Shown piece after piece: positions 54,690 through 64,000 of a stretch of DNA of 64,000 bases; position 1 is the first letter of the stretch, and each line of letters opens with the position of its first letter. Origin of the DNA: Oreohelix idahoensis (taxonomy: Eukaryota > Mollusca > Gastropoda > Stylommatophora > Oreohelicidae); contig JAMPIV010018775.1 in NCBI GenBank assembly GCA_024509875.1, positions 338,342 to 402,341 of the forward strand, given 5' to 3'. Below the pieces are notes generated by a model, which worked only from the letters and a program-made list of their open reading frames with translations, had not been told where the DNA came from and did not search any database. The position numbers were made by a program, and so were the translations under genes.

Positions 54690-55165
54690 AGTGTAAAGAT
54701 GTGATTTCTAAATATCACATTCCAAAAAAAGATGAACTGAAGATTTCTGATAATTATTGTGATAAAATCATCATCAGCTGCTATCTCTACTTGGAAGGTT
54801 GGCTTCAATGGATCTCCGTCTTCTATCTCATCTTGATGGTGCATTCTGATAGACACTTTCCTGTCCATCTCTTGATGTTATCTTCCCACTTATAGCGAGC
54901 AAGAGCCTTCAACTCTTCCTTCTGTTATGGTCTCTAGTAACTCGTTTTACGTGGCTAAAATATTTCAGCTGTCTATTGTTCATCTCCTTCATTAATTCTA
55001 CTTTCATTCTTAGGTTTTCTAGGACCTTTTTATTTGTTTTCTTCTCTTTCCATGAGATGGGCCCCATTCTTCTTCTATATATCCACATCTCAGGGGCCCT
55101 CAATTATTTACCCAATTGCTTGTTTATTGTCCTTGTTTCTTCATCATAGGTAATGAAGAATATAC
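54690..55165 (-). pseudogene. LINE C-terminal fragment
   Basis: Minus-strand frames include WGPSHGK-type text, NRQLKYFSHVKRVTRDHNRR and, nearer 54860-54700, MDRKVSIRMHHQDEIEDGDP. This parallels the plus-strand LINE at 59090-59387 (FGHVKRHN...RWTGKSL). Strongly decayed. Confidence 0.6.
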
Positions 55166-55194
55166 ATATATATATATATATAAAATAGCCCCTT

Positions 55195-55890
55195 CAGTCA
55201 TAACTGACTATGGGAATGTGCCCCTGAGTTGACAGCCCTCAGCTGCTTATTTTCGTGGTGTTCTTTTCAACGGTTTCTCCTCACTTCTGCTTGCCGTGAG
55301 AGCTTCATTTTGCCCAATCTGAGGTGGCGCCATAGAGAGCATTGTCAAATGGTGTGGTCGGCAGCTTCATCCTCCCAGGTTGCTGGATCTATGTCCAGTG
55401 CCCTCATGTCTCTCTTGCTTACATCTTTGAATCTCAGCTGCGGTCGCCCAACTGTTCTTTTGCCATCTGCCAATTGTCCTTAGAAGATATCTTTTGGGAT
55501 TTTACCATCTTCTATGCGGCAGACATGGCCAAGCCAGCATAGTCTACACTTTCTAAGCAGCGTATACACGCTTTGAATTCCGGCACGTGACAACACCTCG
55601 ACATTTGTCACTTTGTCCTTCCACAAAATACCGAGGATGTGGCATAGACAATATAGATGGAAGGTATTGAGCCTTCTTTCTTGTTTAGCATAAGTTGTCC
55701 ATGTCTTGCTACCATATAGAGGTCTGCTGGTGACTCAGGTGTTATATACCGCAGCTTTGGTTTTCGTTGTGAGTTTGGACTTTCCCCAAACATGCGTTGT
55801 GAGGCGGGCAAAGGTGGCTGCAACTTTGCCAATGTGGCTGTCAATTTCTGTGTCCAGAGAGAGTTTGTCGTTTGATGGTAGACCCCAGGT
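55195..55890 (-). pseudogene. LINE RT C-terminal fragment
   Basis: The minus strand read across frames shows SLDTEIDSHIGKVAATFARL, WGKSKLTTKTKAAVYNT, VEVLSRAGIQSVYTLL, CRLCWLGHVCRIEDGKIPKD and LADGKRTVGRPQLRFKDVSK. This is the thumb and C-terminal region of a LINE RT common in animals. Several frameshifts; flanked by short TA microsatellites (~55161-55182 and 55890-55904). Confidence 0.8.
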
Positions 55891-55904
55891 ATATATATAT
55901 ATAG

Positions 55905-56224
55905 TGTAGTTTGGGCCATTCCTATCCTCTTATTGTGAGAAACAGATGGAAACAAAAAACACATAGAGAACGGAATTAGACATAGACATAAAGGAGATGA
56001 AGAAGACACAGAAAGATCTTGAATGGATAACACAGGTTAGGACGGCTTGGCTTGTATTTATTGAAGGTCAATGCTCCAAAGGGAATGAACGAACGAACTT
56101 TATTTTCGAAGGGTTAAGAATTGGGTGCGCAGACCCGTCTAACATTCTGCCCTTTCACTCTCATTAATCTTGCATACTATATCCTTTTAGGAGCTGAAAG
56201 TCAGTGAACGGTAACTCTTGTGAT
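55905..56224. other. Intron 5, no feature seen
   Basis: No exon or element recognised, apart from a short LINE-like AAACACATAGAGAACGGA stretch. Confidence 0.4.
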
Positions 56225-56603
56225 TTGTATTGTAATACTTACTTGGTCGTTCCTCTTCTACCCTGGGGTGTAGAGGTTTGCCAGAGAGAGTGCCATACTA
56301 TTCTATCAGCTGTCTTCCTCCTGGCCTGGTTCCAATCTACTCTTTGGTCCATCAGAGATTGTCTAATGTTGTCATCTCAGTGAACTCTGGAACGTCCTGG
56401 AGGTCTGGATCCCTGGCTCTTAGTTTCCGATATTTTTCATGGTAGCCGATCTTCTCCCATTCTGCAGACATGGCCAAACCATCGTAATTGAGACTGTTCT
56501 ACTCAGGTCTGCCGGTGCTGGGTTTTGTGGTCATAATGTTACTTGAATCACCTTCTTCAGATACCTCATTTCTGAGGTTTGGAGCTGGCTTTGTATTGTA
56601 ATA
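56225..56603 (-). mobile_element. Second 5'-truncated RTE-like LINE, 13-bp target duplication
   Basis: Body 56238-56590 is a diverged copy of 44243-44693 in the same orientation (shared CGTTCCTCTTCTACC, GGTGTAGAGGTTTG, GCAGACATGGCCAAACCATC). TTGTATTGTAATA flanks it at 56225-56237 and 56591-56603. More frameshifts than the other copy. Confidence 0.9.
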
Positions 56604-56671
56604 ATTATTTTAAAATGCACTTTTAAATGCATCTGATCTTAATGTTTTTTTCTCCTTGATTTTATCTTGTT

Positions 56672-57339
56672 ATCCACCTTCTGTATGCATGGAGGCATAC
56701 CTGGAGTCATCCTTATATGACCACCAGCTATCCACAATGCTACAATATACATATGTGGAAGTGAACCTATGTCTGTGAGGCTAATTACACCCTCATTGAC
56801 TCTTGAAATCATCCACACACTTCCAGGGATTCCCCCTGTGGTGAAACTTGTTGAGAGCCCAGCATTGCTTGGAGAAGTCACTTGAGCCCCAGGAGTAATT
56901 CTTTGGCTTTGACTTGGTTGACTGCATGCAGAAGGATCTCACTATGGACCCAGTGATAGGCAGTGGAAGCTGAGAAGTGGCTCTGTGCAGGACGTGACAA
57001 TTCCTTGGGAGATCCCAGAACCAGAGTACAGTATTTTAGCTCTGCATAGTTGGAGAGCCCCCATGGATGGCAGGGAATGCACAGTATGCCATGCGCTTCT
57101 TACTCCTAGCTTGGGACCACATTTGACATTCATTTAATTGTAAGCCAAGCTGGAGAAACTGGAGCTCATGACTTCAACTCAATGCGTTTCTGAATGTCAG
57201 AAAAGCCACAGGAAAAGCCTAGATCTACAGTGTAGATAATACCAAGGAGTCTTCAACTTGGTATTGGCTGCTAAAGAGCGAGAAGTTCAGCAGTCCTAGT
57301 CAAACAACAACAACAACAACAACAATCCACCTTCTGTAT
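56672..57339 (+). mobile_element. LINE 3' fragment with (CAA)n tail and 15-bp target duplication
   Basis: ATCCACCTTCTGTAT occurs at 56672-56686 and 57325-57339, enclosing 56687-57324. That ends in CAAACAACAACAACAACAAC. The interior has no intact ORF and shares blocks with 25901-26160. It is placed 54 bp before exon 6. Confidence 0.85.
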
Positions 57340-57393
57340 CTGCATGTCCTCATAAATCTAATTATCATATTGTATTTTTCTTCTGTAACTCAG

Positions 57394-57502
57394 CTCCCAT
57401 TGCTGAATGGGGACCAGTGATCCAAAATGAGTTTATAGGCATCTCCCCCAAACCCCCAATGGTGGGCCAGGATGTTAAGCTGGAATGCTTTGCTTATGGA
57501 TC
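57394..57502 (+). CDS. Cont: Contactin-like exon: start of Ig3
   Basis: Acceptor TTCTGTAACTCAG ends at 57393 and donor GATC|GTAAGT at 57503; phase 1 in, phase 2 out. It encodes PIAEWGPVIQNEFIGISPKP and PMVGQDVKLECFAYGS. The G-x-P-x-I ... P..xGxxVxLECFAxG pattern is close to contactin Ig3 (RLECFALG) and gives its first cysteine. Confidence 0.88.
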
Positions 57503-57544
57503 GTAAGTTCAGGATTATTCATTAGCCTTTAGCTTACTAGGGGA

Positions 57545-57785
57545 AGAGCGTCCATTTGACAGAGTGGTTAGAGTGCTGGTGTCTCGAGACAAAGGTGGCA
57601 GGTTCGAGTCACGATACAGACACGCTCCAGTCTACCCAGCTGCAAATGGGTACCTGACTCTACTGTATGAGTTAGGGAAGGAAAAGGCAGCAAAGAAGAG
57701 AGCTGGTCACCTCACCTCTCGATGCTGGACCTAGTATGGGGAAGTCTCTGAACACTTCACTCCTCTAAGGCAGTATCTGCCTAGT
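57545..57785 (+). mobile_element. tRNA-derived SINE (plus strand)
   Basis: The head reads TTTGACAGAGTGGTTAGAGT (box A) and GCAGGTTCGAGTCACG (box B). The body contains CCAGTCTACCCAGCTGCAAA, GGTACCTGACTC and GAGTTAGGGAAGG, and the end ACTCCTCTAAGGCAGTATCT. Same family as 26480-26715. It lies 40 bp into intron 6. Confidence 0.85.
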
Positions 57786-58099
57786 TACAAGGGGAGCTCA
57801 GGCCTTTAACAAACGCATGCCAGACTTTCATATCCTGTGCCATTCTTTTGAGATCTTTCCTTATAGTTATCTTTGTCATATCTGTCTGCGGTTCACTTTT
57901 GCACATGTCTCTTGGTGTTGACCGTCAGCTCTATGTTCAAACATTCCAGGTGCTCAAACTGGACGTTATCCTACAAGTAAACAAAATGAGCTAGCAACCT
58001 TGACGTCTTTTGACTTACTCTAGACCAGGGGCCGGAAACCCAGACTATCAGCAAGTTTACTCAGTGTGTATCCTACCCATCGCCAGCATCTTCTCATCT
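57786..58099 (-). other. LINE-like tail text
   Basis: Shares phrases such as GCCTTTAACAAACGCATGCC and CAGTGTGTATCCTACCCATC with the LINE tails at 18880-19080 and 22670-22990. Too decayed for a coding call. Confidence 0.5.
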
Positions 58100-58290
58100 C
58101 TTGTTCCAGGAGAGTGTAACTGTGGCATAGATAAAATGACTGCTGAACATCTGCTTCAAAGATGCCCAACATATGAGGAACAGAGAAAGTACATATGGCT
58201 ATCACCAGTACCATTTCTGGAAAAACTCTATGGAGATGGAGATAGCCTCAAGACGACCACTGTTTCTTTGAAAATGTTCAAGTAGACATC
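58100..58290 (+). pseudogene. LINE C-terminal fragment
   Basis: Plus-strand frame with ECNCGIDKMTAEHLLQRCPT, EEQRKYIWLSPVPFLEKLYG and a stop after SLKMFK. Same family as the tails at 16035 and 25463 and rather well preserved over this short part. No RT core. Confidence 0.75.
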
Positions 58291-58447
58291 TGAAATTGTA
58301 TGGAGAAGAAGCTTGCGCGGCGTGATGCGGAAAAGAGAAATCAATTACCAGTTTTGATCCAATCCATGATTTATGGTCTGGTCTGTGTCAAGTTGTATTT
58401 CTTGAAGTTTCTCTCATCCTGTTTGTTTGTCTATGCTGTGGCTGTTC

Positions 58448-59494
58448 TTAACTCTTTCAATCCATGGGCCATATTGTGTGTCAAAATATGCTACAAAGGC
58501 CACCTGGCATGCCTGTTTGCTTACAGGCAGATTTCATCACATTGTGCTGTATAAGATAAAACTTATTTATTACAATTTGAGTTAGTAACATGTTACAATA
58601 TTCTTCAGCTATTTTGTAATGATTGTTTGCTCTAAGCACAGGGGATGTAATTTTTTTTAGAACCAATGGTCCTGATGATGTCATACTCCCCCTTGATCTC
58701 CTAGGTAGTGAGATCGGACGACTAACCTTCTCAGATAAAGGCACAAAATAGGAGATCCGGTGTGCAAGTTGCGCACGTTAAAAATCCCTTGGCAATTGGA
58801 TAGAGTAGGCCACATGGCCGCTGCCCTGGCAAAATTTAAAAAATTAGGAAACCTATCAACCACAAAAATATTTATAGAATGTGTGATTCCTATATACACA
58901 CATTGGGATCTTCGCCGGTACTTTGGAGTTCGTACACTGTCCTGAGATCCTCCATGTGTGATCTAAGGGAGGAGATCGGAGCACTGATGGAGTTGTCTGT
59001 GTGCAATGAAGATGGTCACTCAAACCAAACCAAACTAACAAATGTATGCTTATATTATACGGTATTTTCACGTGTATATGGTGTTTACTATGTGGAGCTC
59101 ATCCCATAGAAAGAGATTAAAACAAATAAAGAGGTCTTAAAAAACCTAGGAATGAAGGAGATCAAAGTTAGCTAAAATATTTTGGCCATGTAAAAAGACA
59201 CAACACTTTACTAAAGACCATAATAGATGGAAGAGTTGAAGGCAAACGTGCAAGAGGAAGACAGCGCTATAAGTGGGAAGATAACATCAAGAGATGGACA
59301 GGAAAGAGTCTAGACAAGAGACAGAAGACATTGGAGATCCATTGCAGCCGACCTTCGTTGTGGAGATGGCACCTGATGATGATGATAGTGTTTACTGCTT
59401 GTTTTAAAACATAATTTCTCTGTGAAAATAAAAAAATTAACATCCAATCTGGTGCCTGGTTAAACCTGAAAGCTGCTGAGACAGAAAGAGTTAA
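58448..59494. mobile_element. piggyBac-like TTAA-flanked element 2
   Basis: TTAA at 58448-58451 and 59491-59494, with inverted ends CTCTTTCAATCC and ...GACAGAAAGAG (outer 7 bp perfect). No transposase. The interior includes a dispersed repeat (58675-59040, part of which is found inverted at 15835-15990) and a LINE with target duplication (59081-59396). The ends are shorter and less perfect than in element 1. Confidence 0.55.
59081..59396 (+). mobile_element. 5'-truncated LINE with (GAT)n tail and 9-bp target duplication
   Basis: GTGTTTACT at 59081-59089 and 59388-59396. Body 59090-59387 encodes LKYFGHVKRHNTLLKTIIDG, GRVEGKRARGRQRYKWEDNI, RWTGKSLDKRQK, then ends in GATGATGATGAT. RT C-terminal tail only. 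Confidence 0.83.
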
Positions 59495-59569
59495 GTCTTG
59501 TCACTTCATTTCTGAGACAACCAGGACTGCTGATGGATTAGAATGCACTGTGCATGACGTTCTGTTGCA

Positions 59570-59990
59570 TTGTGGAAATCAAGAGAAATCAAGTCCAACA
59601 CAGAAGTAAGAATCTTCAACTCAAATGTCAAGTAAGTTCTATTGTGTAGCTCTGAAACATGGAGAACAACAGAAACAACAACCAATAAGTTATAAATGGG
59701 TGTTTGCATAGAAAAGAGGGGATTGAAATGGTATGACAGGGTCACCAATGTAGTGCTGATGGCTTTTAAAGCAAGGTTGTCCTTACCTGGACGTACAGGC
59801 AGACCAAAGAAGACATGGAGAAGAGACGTACAGGCAGACCAAAGAAGACATGGAGAAGAGACGTACAGGCAGACCAAAGAAGACATGGAGAAGAGACGTA
59901 CAGGCAGACCAAAGAACACATGGAGAAGGGAACTGAAGAGATATAGAAGGTATAAGGAAGACATGGAAAAACTTTGAGTGGATGGCACAG
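59570..59990 (+). pseudogene. LINE tail with internal 33-bp minisatellite
   Basis: Plus-strand text NSNVK, SSETWRTTETTTN, LKWYDRVTNVVLMAFKARLS and GRPKKTWRRD is the family of 18850-19315. A 33-bp unit (CGTACAGGCAGACCAAAGAA GACATGGAGAAGA) is repeated about four times at 59793-59930. The repeat unit comes from the GRP-x-x-TWRR coding block. Confidence 0.75.
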
Positions 59991-60145
59991 GACAGGAGAA
60001 CATAGTGTGTTTTTAATTGAAGGCGTATGTTGTTTGAAGTGCTAAAGGATATTGATTGATTGATTGCCTGATTCATATGCAGTATTGCTTCCTGAGTCAT
60101 GTCACTCATTGATATGCAATATTCCTTCCTGAATCATGTCACTAG
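59991..60145 (+). other. End of intron 6 with duplicated acceptor region
   Basis: ATATGCAGTATTGCTTCCTG AGTCATGTCACT (about 60077-60108) and ATATGCAATATTCCTTCCTG AATCATGTCACT (about 60112-60143) are near-identical. The second runs into the AG of the exon 7 acceptor. Confidence 0.7.
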
Positions 60146-60336
60146 CTCAACAACAGAGTTCCACTACAGCTGGGCGAGACAAAACAAGCCACTGCCGAGG
60201 AAATCTTTCCAGACGGACCACAATCGTTTGCTGGTCATCCGAGAGGCTACACTAGATGACCAGGGGGTGTACACCTGCTACGTCAGCAGGGGAACCAGTG
60301 CTAAAGATCAGAAATCTGTGGATCTGAAACTTGGAG
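60146..60336 (+). CDS. Cont: Contactin-like exon: rest of Ig3
   Basis: Acceptor CATGTCACTAG ends at 60145; it is pyrimidine-poor and so weak, but it is the only AG giving the phase 2 entry. Donor TTGGAG|GTGAGT is at 60337, phase 1 out. It encodes SSTTEFHYSWARQNKPLPRK, SFQTDHNRLLVIREATLDDQ and GVYTCYVSRGTSAKDQ, ending LKLGG. YSWARQ supplies the Ig3 tryptophan and DDQGVYTCYV its second cysteine. Further Ig and FN3 exons must lie beyond the window, since the reading leaves in phase 1. Confidence 0.88.
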
Positions 60337-60354
60337 GTGAGTCTTGTGTTAGTC

Positions 60355-61057
60355 CAGTGTTTCTTAACCCTTGAGAGGTCGCACCCCCTGAAGGTATATC
60401 TCACACCCCCTGAAGGTAGGTCTCATACCCCCTGAAAGTAGGTCTCATACCCCCTGAAAGTAGGTCTCACACCCCCTGAAGGTAAGTCTCGTACCCCCTG
60501 AAAGTAGGTCTCACACCCCCTGAAAGTAGGTCTCACCCCCTGAAGGTAGGTCTTGTACCCCTAAAAGTAGGTCTCATACCCCCTGAAAGTAGGTCTCATA
60601 CCCCCTGAAAGTAGGTCTCGCACCCCCTGAAGGTAGGTCTCACACCCCCTGAAGGTAGGTCTCATAACCCCTGAAAGTAGGTCTCATACCCCCTGAAAGT
60701 AGGTCTCACACCCCCTGAAGGTAGGTCTCGTACCCCCTTAAAGTAGGTCTCATACCCCCTGAAAGTAGGTCTCACACCCCCTGAAGGTAGGTCTCGTACC
60801 CCCTGAAAGTAGGTCTCACACCACCTGAAGGTAGGTCTCACAAACCCTGAAGGTAGGTCTCATAACCCCTGAAAGTAGGTCTCACACCACCTGAAGGTAG
60901 GTCTCACACCCCCTGAAGATAGATCTCGTACCCCCTTAAAGTAGGTCTCATACCCCCTGAAAGTAGGTCTCACACCTCCTGAAGGTAGGTCTCACACCCC
61001 CTGAAAGGAGGTCTTGCTCCCCTAGGGGGTGCATGCACCCCTGGTTAAGAAACACTG
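60355..61057. mobile_element. hAT-like MITE with interior expanded into a ~24-bp minisatellite
   Basis: Ends CAGTGTTTCTTAACC (60355) and GGTTAAGAAACACTG (to 61057) are perfect 15-bp inverted repeats. Between them, units of CACACCCCCTGAAGGTAGGT plus CTCA repeat about 26 times. Such CAGTGTTTCTTAACC ends are typical of hAT MITEs. The flanking 8-bp duplication is not recognisable (TGTTAGTC against ATAATCTC), so decay or loss must be assumed. Confidence 0.75.
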
Positions 61058-61214
61058 ATAATCTCATGATATGACTTAACAGCATCATCATTCTCATTAT
61101 CCATCGTTTACAGTGGCAGTAGGCGACACCAACTTCTCCTCTGCTCCAAAGGTTCTAGACCTTCTTTGACCCAGCTCCCCCTCTCCAGTTCATCTGTATG
61201 CCTCCTCATATTTT
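61058..61214. other. Intron DNA between MITE and satellite
   Basis: Short stretch with no exon or element recognised. Confidence 0.4.
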
Positions 61215-64000
61215 GCAGTGCCCATTAAAAATGCCCCATTTACTGTGTGTGCCCCACTTACTGCGTGTGCCCCATTTATTGTGTGTGCCACATTTACTGT
61301 GTGTGCCCCATTTATTGTGTGTGCCCCATTTATTGTGTGTGCCACATTTATTGTGTGTGCCACATTTACTGTGTGTGCCACATTTACTGTGTGTGCCACA
61401 TTTACTGTGTGTGCCCCACTTACTGCGTGTGCCACATTTACTGTATGTGCCCCACTTACTGCTAGTGCCACATTTACTGTGTGTGCCACATTTACTGTGT
61501 GTGCCCCACTTACTGTGTGTGCCACATTTACTGTGTGTGCCACATTTATTGTGTGTGCCCCATTTACTGTGTGTGCCACATTTATTATATGTGCCCCATT
61601 TATTGTGTGTGCCCCATTTATTGTGTGTGCCACCTTTATTGTGTGTGCCCCATTTATTGTGTGTGCCCCATTTATAGTGTGTGCCACATTTATTATGTGC
61701 CCCATTTATTGTGTGTGCCCCATTTACTGTGTGTGCCCCATTTATTGTGTGTGCCCTATTTATTGTGTGTGCCCCATTTATTGTGTGTGCCCCATTTACT
61801 GTGTGTGGCACATTTACTGTGTGTGCCCCATTTATTGTGTGTGCCACATTTTCTGTGTATGCCACATTTACTGTGTGTGCCCCATTTATTGTGTGTGCCA
61901 CATTTACTGTGTGTGCCCCTTTTACTGTGTGTGCCCCTTTTACTGTGTGTGCCCCTTTTACTGTGTGTGCCCCTTTTACTGTGTGTGCCACATTTACTGT
62001 GTGTGCCACAGTTTTTGTGTGTGCCCCATTTATTGTGTGTGCCCCATTTATTGTGTGTGCCCCACTTACTGCTAGTGCCACATTTACTGTGTGTGCCCCA
62101 TTTATTGTGTGTGCCACATTTAATGTGTGTGCCCCTTTTACTGTGTGTGCCCCTTTTACTGTGTGTGCCACATTTACTGTGTGTGCCACAGTTATTGTGT
62201 GTGCCCCATTTATTGTGTGTGCCCCATTTATTGTGTGTGCCCCATTTACTGTGTGTGCCACATTTACTGTGTGTGCCCCATTTACTGTGTGTGCCCCTTT
62301 TACTGTGTGTGCCCCTTTTACTTTGTGTGCCACATTTACTGTGTGTGCCACATTTATTGTGTGTGCCCCATTTATTGTGTGTGCCACATTTATTGTGTGT
62401 GCCCCATTTACTGTGTGTGCCACATTTACTGTGTGTGCCACATTTATTGTGTGTGCCACATTTATTGTGTGTGCCCCATTTATTGTGTGTGCCTCATTTA
62501 CTGTGTGTGCCACATTTATTGTGTGTCCTCATTTACTGCATGTGCCCCATTTACTGTGTGTGCCACATTTATTATGTGCCCCATTTATTGTGTGTGCCCC
62601 ATTTACTGTGTGTGCCCCATTTATTGTGTGTGCCCTATTTATTGTGTGTGCCCCATTTATTGTGTGTGCCCCATTTACTGTGTGTGCCCCATTTATTGTG
62701 TGTGCCACATTTTCTGTGTGTGCCACATTTACTGTGTGTGCCCCATTTATTGTGTGTGCCACATTTACTGTGTGTGCCCCTTTTACTGTGTGTGCCCCTT
62801 TTACTGTGTGTGCCCCTTTTACTGTGTGTGCCCCTTTTACTGTGTGTGCCACATTTACTGTGTGTGCCACAGTTTTTGTGTGTGCCCCATTTATTGTGTG
62901 TGCCCCATTTATTGTGTGTGCCCCACTTACTGCTAGTGCCACATTTACTGTGTGTGCCCCATTTATTGTGTGTGCCACATTTAATGTGTGTGCCCCTTTT
63001 ACTGTGTGTGCCCCTTTTACTGTGTGTGCCACATTTACTGTGTGTGCCACAGTTATTGTGTGTGCCCCATTTATTGTGTGTGCCCCATTTATTGTGTGTG
63101 CCCCATTTACTGTGTGTGCCACATTTACTGTGTGTGCCCCATTTACTGTGTGTGCCCCTTTTACTGTGTGTGCCCCTTTTACTTTGTGTGCCACATTTAC
63201 TGTGTGTGCCACATTTATTGTGTGTGCCCCATTTATTGTGTGTGCCACATTTATTGTGTGTGCCCCATTTACTGTGTGTGCCACATTTACTGTGTGTGCC
63301 ACATTTATTGTGTGTGCCACATTTATTGTGTGTGCCCCATTTATTGTGTGTGCCTCATTTACTGTGTGTGCCACATTTATTGTGTGTGCCTCATTTACTG
63401 CATGTGCCCCATTTACTGTGTGTGCCACATTTACTGTGTGTGCCACATTTATTGTGTGTGCCACATTTATTGTGTGTGCCCCATTTATTGTGTGTGCCTC
63501 ATTTACTGTGTGTGCCACATTTATTGTGTGTGCCCCATTTATTGTGTGTGCCACATTTACTGTGTGTGCCACATTTATTGTGTGTGCCCCATTTACTGTG
63601 TGTGCCACATTTACTGTGTGTGCCACATTAATGTATGTGCCACATTTATTGTGTGTGCCCCACTTACTGCTAGTGCCACATTTACTGTGTGTGCCACATT
63701 TACTGTGTGTGCCTCACTTACTGTGTGTGCCACATTTACTGTGTGTGCCACATTTATTGTGTGTGCCCCATTTATTGTGTGTGCCCCATTTACTGTGTGT
63801 GCCCCATTTATTGTGTGTGCCCCATTTATTGTGTGTGCCACATTTACTGTGTTCCCCATTTATTGTGTGTGCCACATTTATTGTGTGTGCCCCATTTATT
63901 GTGTGTGCCCCATTTACTGTGTGTGCCACATTTATTGTGTGTGCCCCATTTACTGTGTGTGCCCCATTTACTGTGTGTGCCCCATTTACTGTGTGTGCCA
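61215..64000 (+). repeat. 18-bp satellite, about 155 copies, open at window end
   Basis: Unit CCATTTATTGTGTGTGCC with a few variant positions (T/C in TTAYTG, C/A in CCMCA). It runs off the right end. The period is a multiple of three, so stop-free ORFs occur on both strands (716 codons on +, 435 on -); none is a gene. A larger duplication is visible: 61685-62510 recurs at about 62564-63370 in nearly the same variant order. Confidence 0.96.

Noticed and set aside
60347..61065. An 8-bp target duplication around the second hAT-like MITE
   Set aside because: The flanks TGTTAGTC and ATAATCTC do not match.
61198..63929. Very long ORFs (up to 716 codons on +, 435 on -) that look like repeat proteins
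   Set aside because: They are the 18-bp satellite read in stop-free frames; both strands and several frames are open at once.

Overview
This window is eukaryotic, AT-rich and intron-dominated. It looks like part of an invertebrate animal genome. A mollusc is my best guess (inference), from the contactin-type gene, the tRNA-derived SINEs, the many RTE/CR1-like LINE tails and the piggyBac/hAT/CACTA/pogo-like DNA elements. I see no bacterial operons, rRNA or functional tRNA genes.

The one clear host gene is on the + strand. Seven exons (15481-15713, 24934-25030, 26254-26349, 45843-45946, 54423-54522, 57394-57502, 60146-60336) have AG/GT borders and compatible phases (1,0,1,1,0,1,2,1). Together they read through three Ig domains, Ig1 to Ig3 of a contactin-like adhesion protein. 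Each domain keeps its Cys...Trp...Cys core. The gene continues beyond both ends of the series: the first exon enters in phase 1 and the last leaves in phase 1. The other ~98% of the window is introns and upstream DNA built from nested mobile elements and tandem repeats.

Layout. 1-14239: a tandem LTR-internal-LTR-internal-LTR array of a minus-strand Ty3/gypsy-related element with ~2.4 kb LTRs and an internally deleted gag/IN/RT region. 14240-15480: LINE fragments. 15714-24933 (intron 1): LINE tails, a CACTA-like element (19402-22443) holding a pogo-like element (20495-21362), two MITEs and a SINE with a 12-bp target duplication. 26350-45842 (intron 3): a 28-bp minisatellite split by a gag-only LTR element (27790-41769), whose left LTR is split by a 9.2-kb Gmr1-like LTR retrotransposon (28398-37589), then a TTAA-flanked piggyBac-like element carrying a SINE and a LINE, then another LINE. 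45947-54422 (intron 4): a 41-bp minisatellite split by a second CACTA-like element (46776-48840), a TA microsatellite, a ~57-bp repeat, and a 32-bp minisatellite that copies the exon 5 splice acceptor and is split by a 2.46-kb solo LTR. 54523-60145: LINE tails, a SINE and a second TTAA-flanked element. 60337-64000: a hAT-like MITE with an expanded interior, then >2.7 kb of an 18-bp satellite.

The most notable points are the integrase-before-RT order in the intact-looking element, the two CACTA-like elements sharing a little-known protein, and the decoy-acceptor minisatellite abutting exon 5. Most nestings are supported by target-site duplications visible in the sequence, and one by an empty site in the sister LTR. 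Most long ORFs outside the named elements are by-products of repeats.
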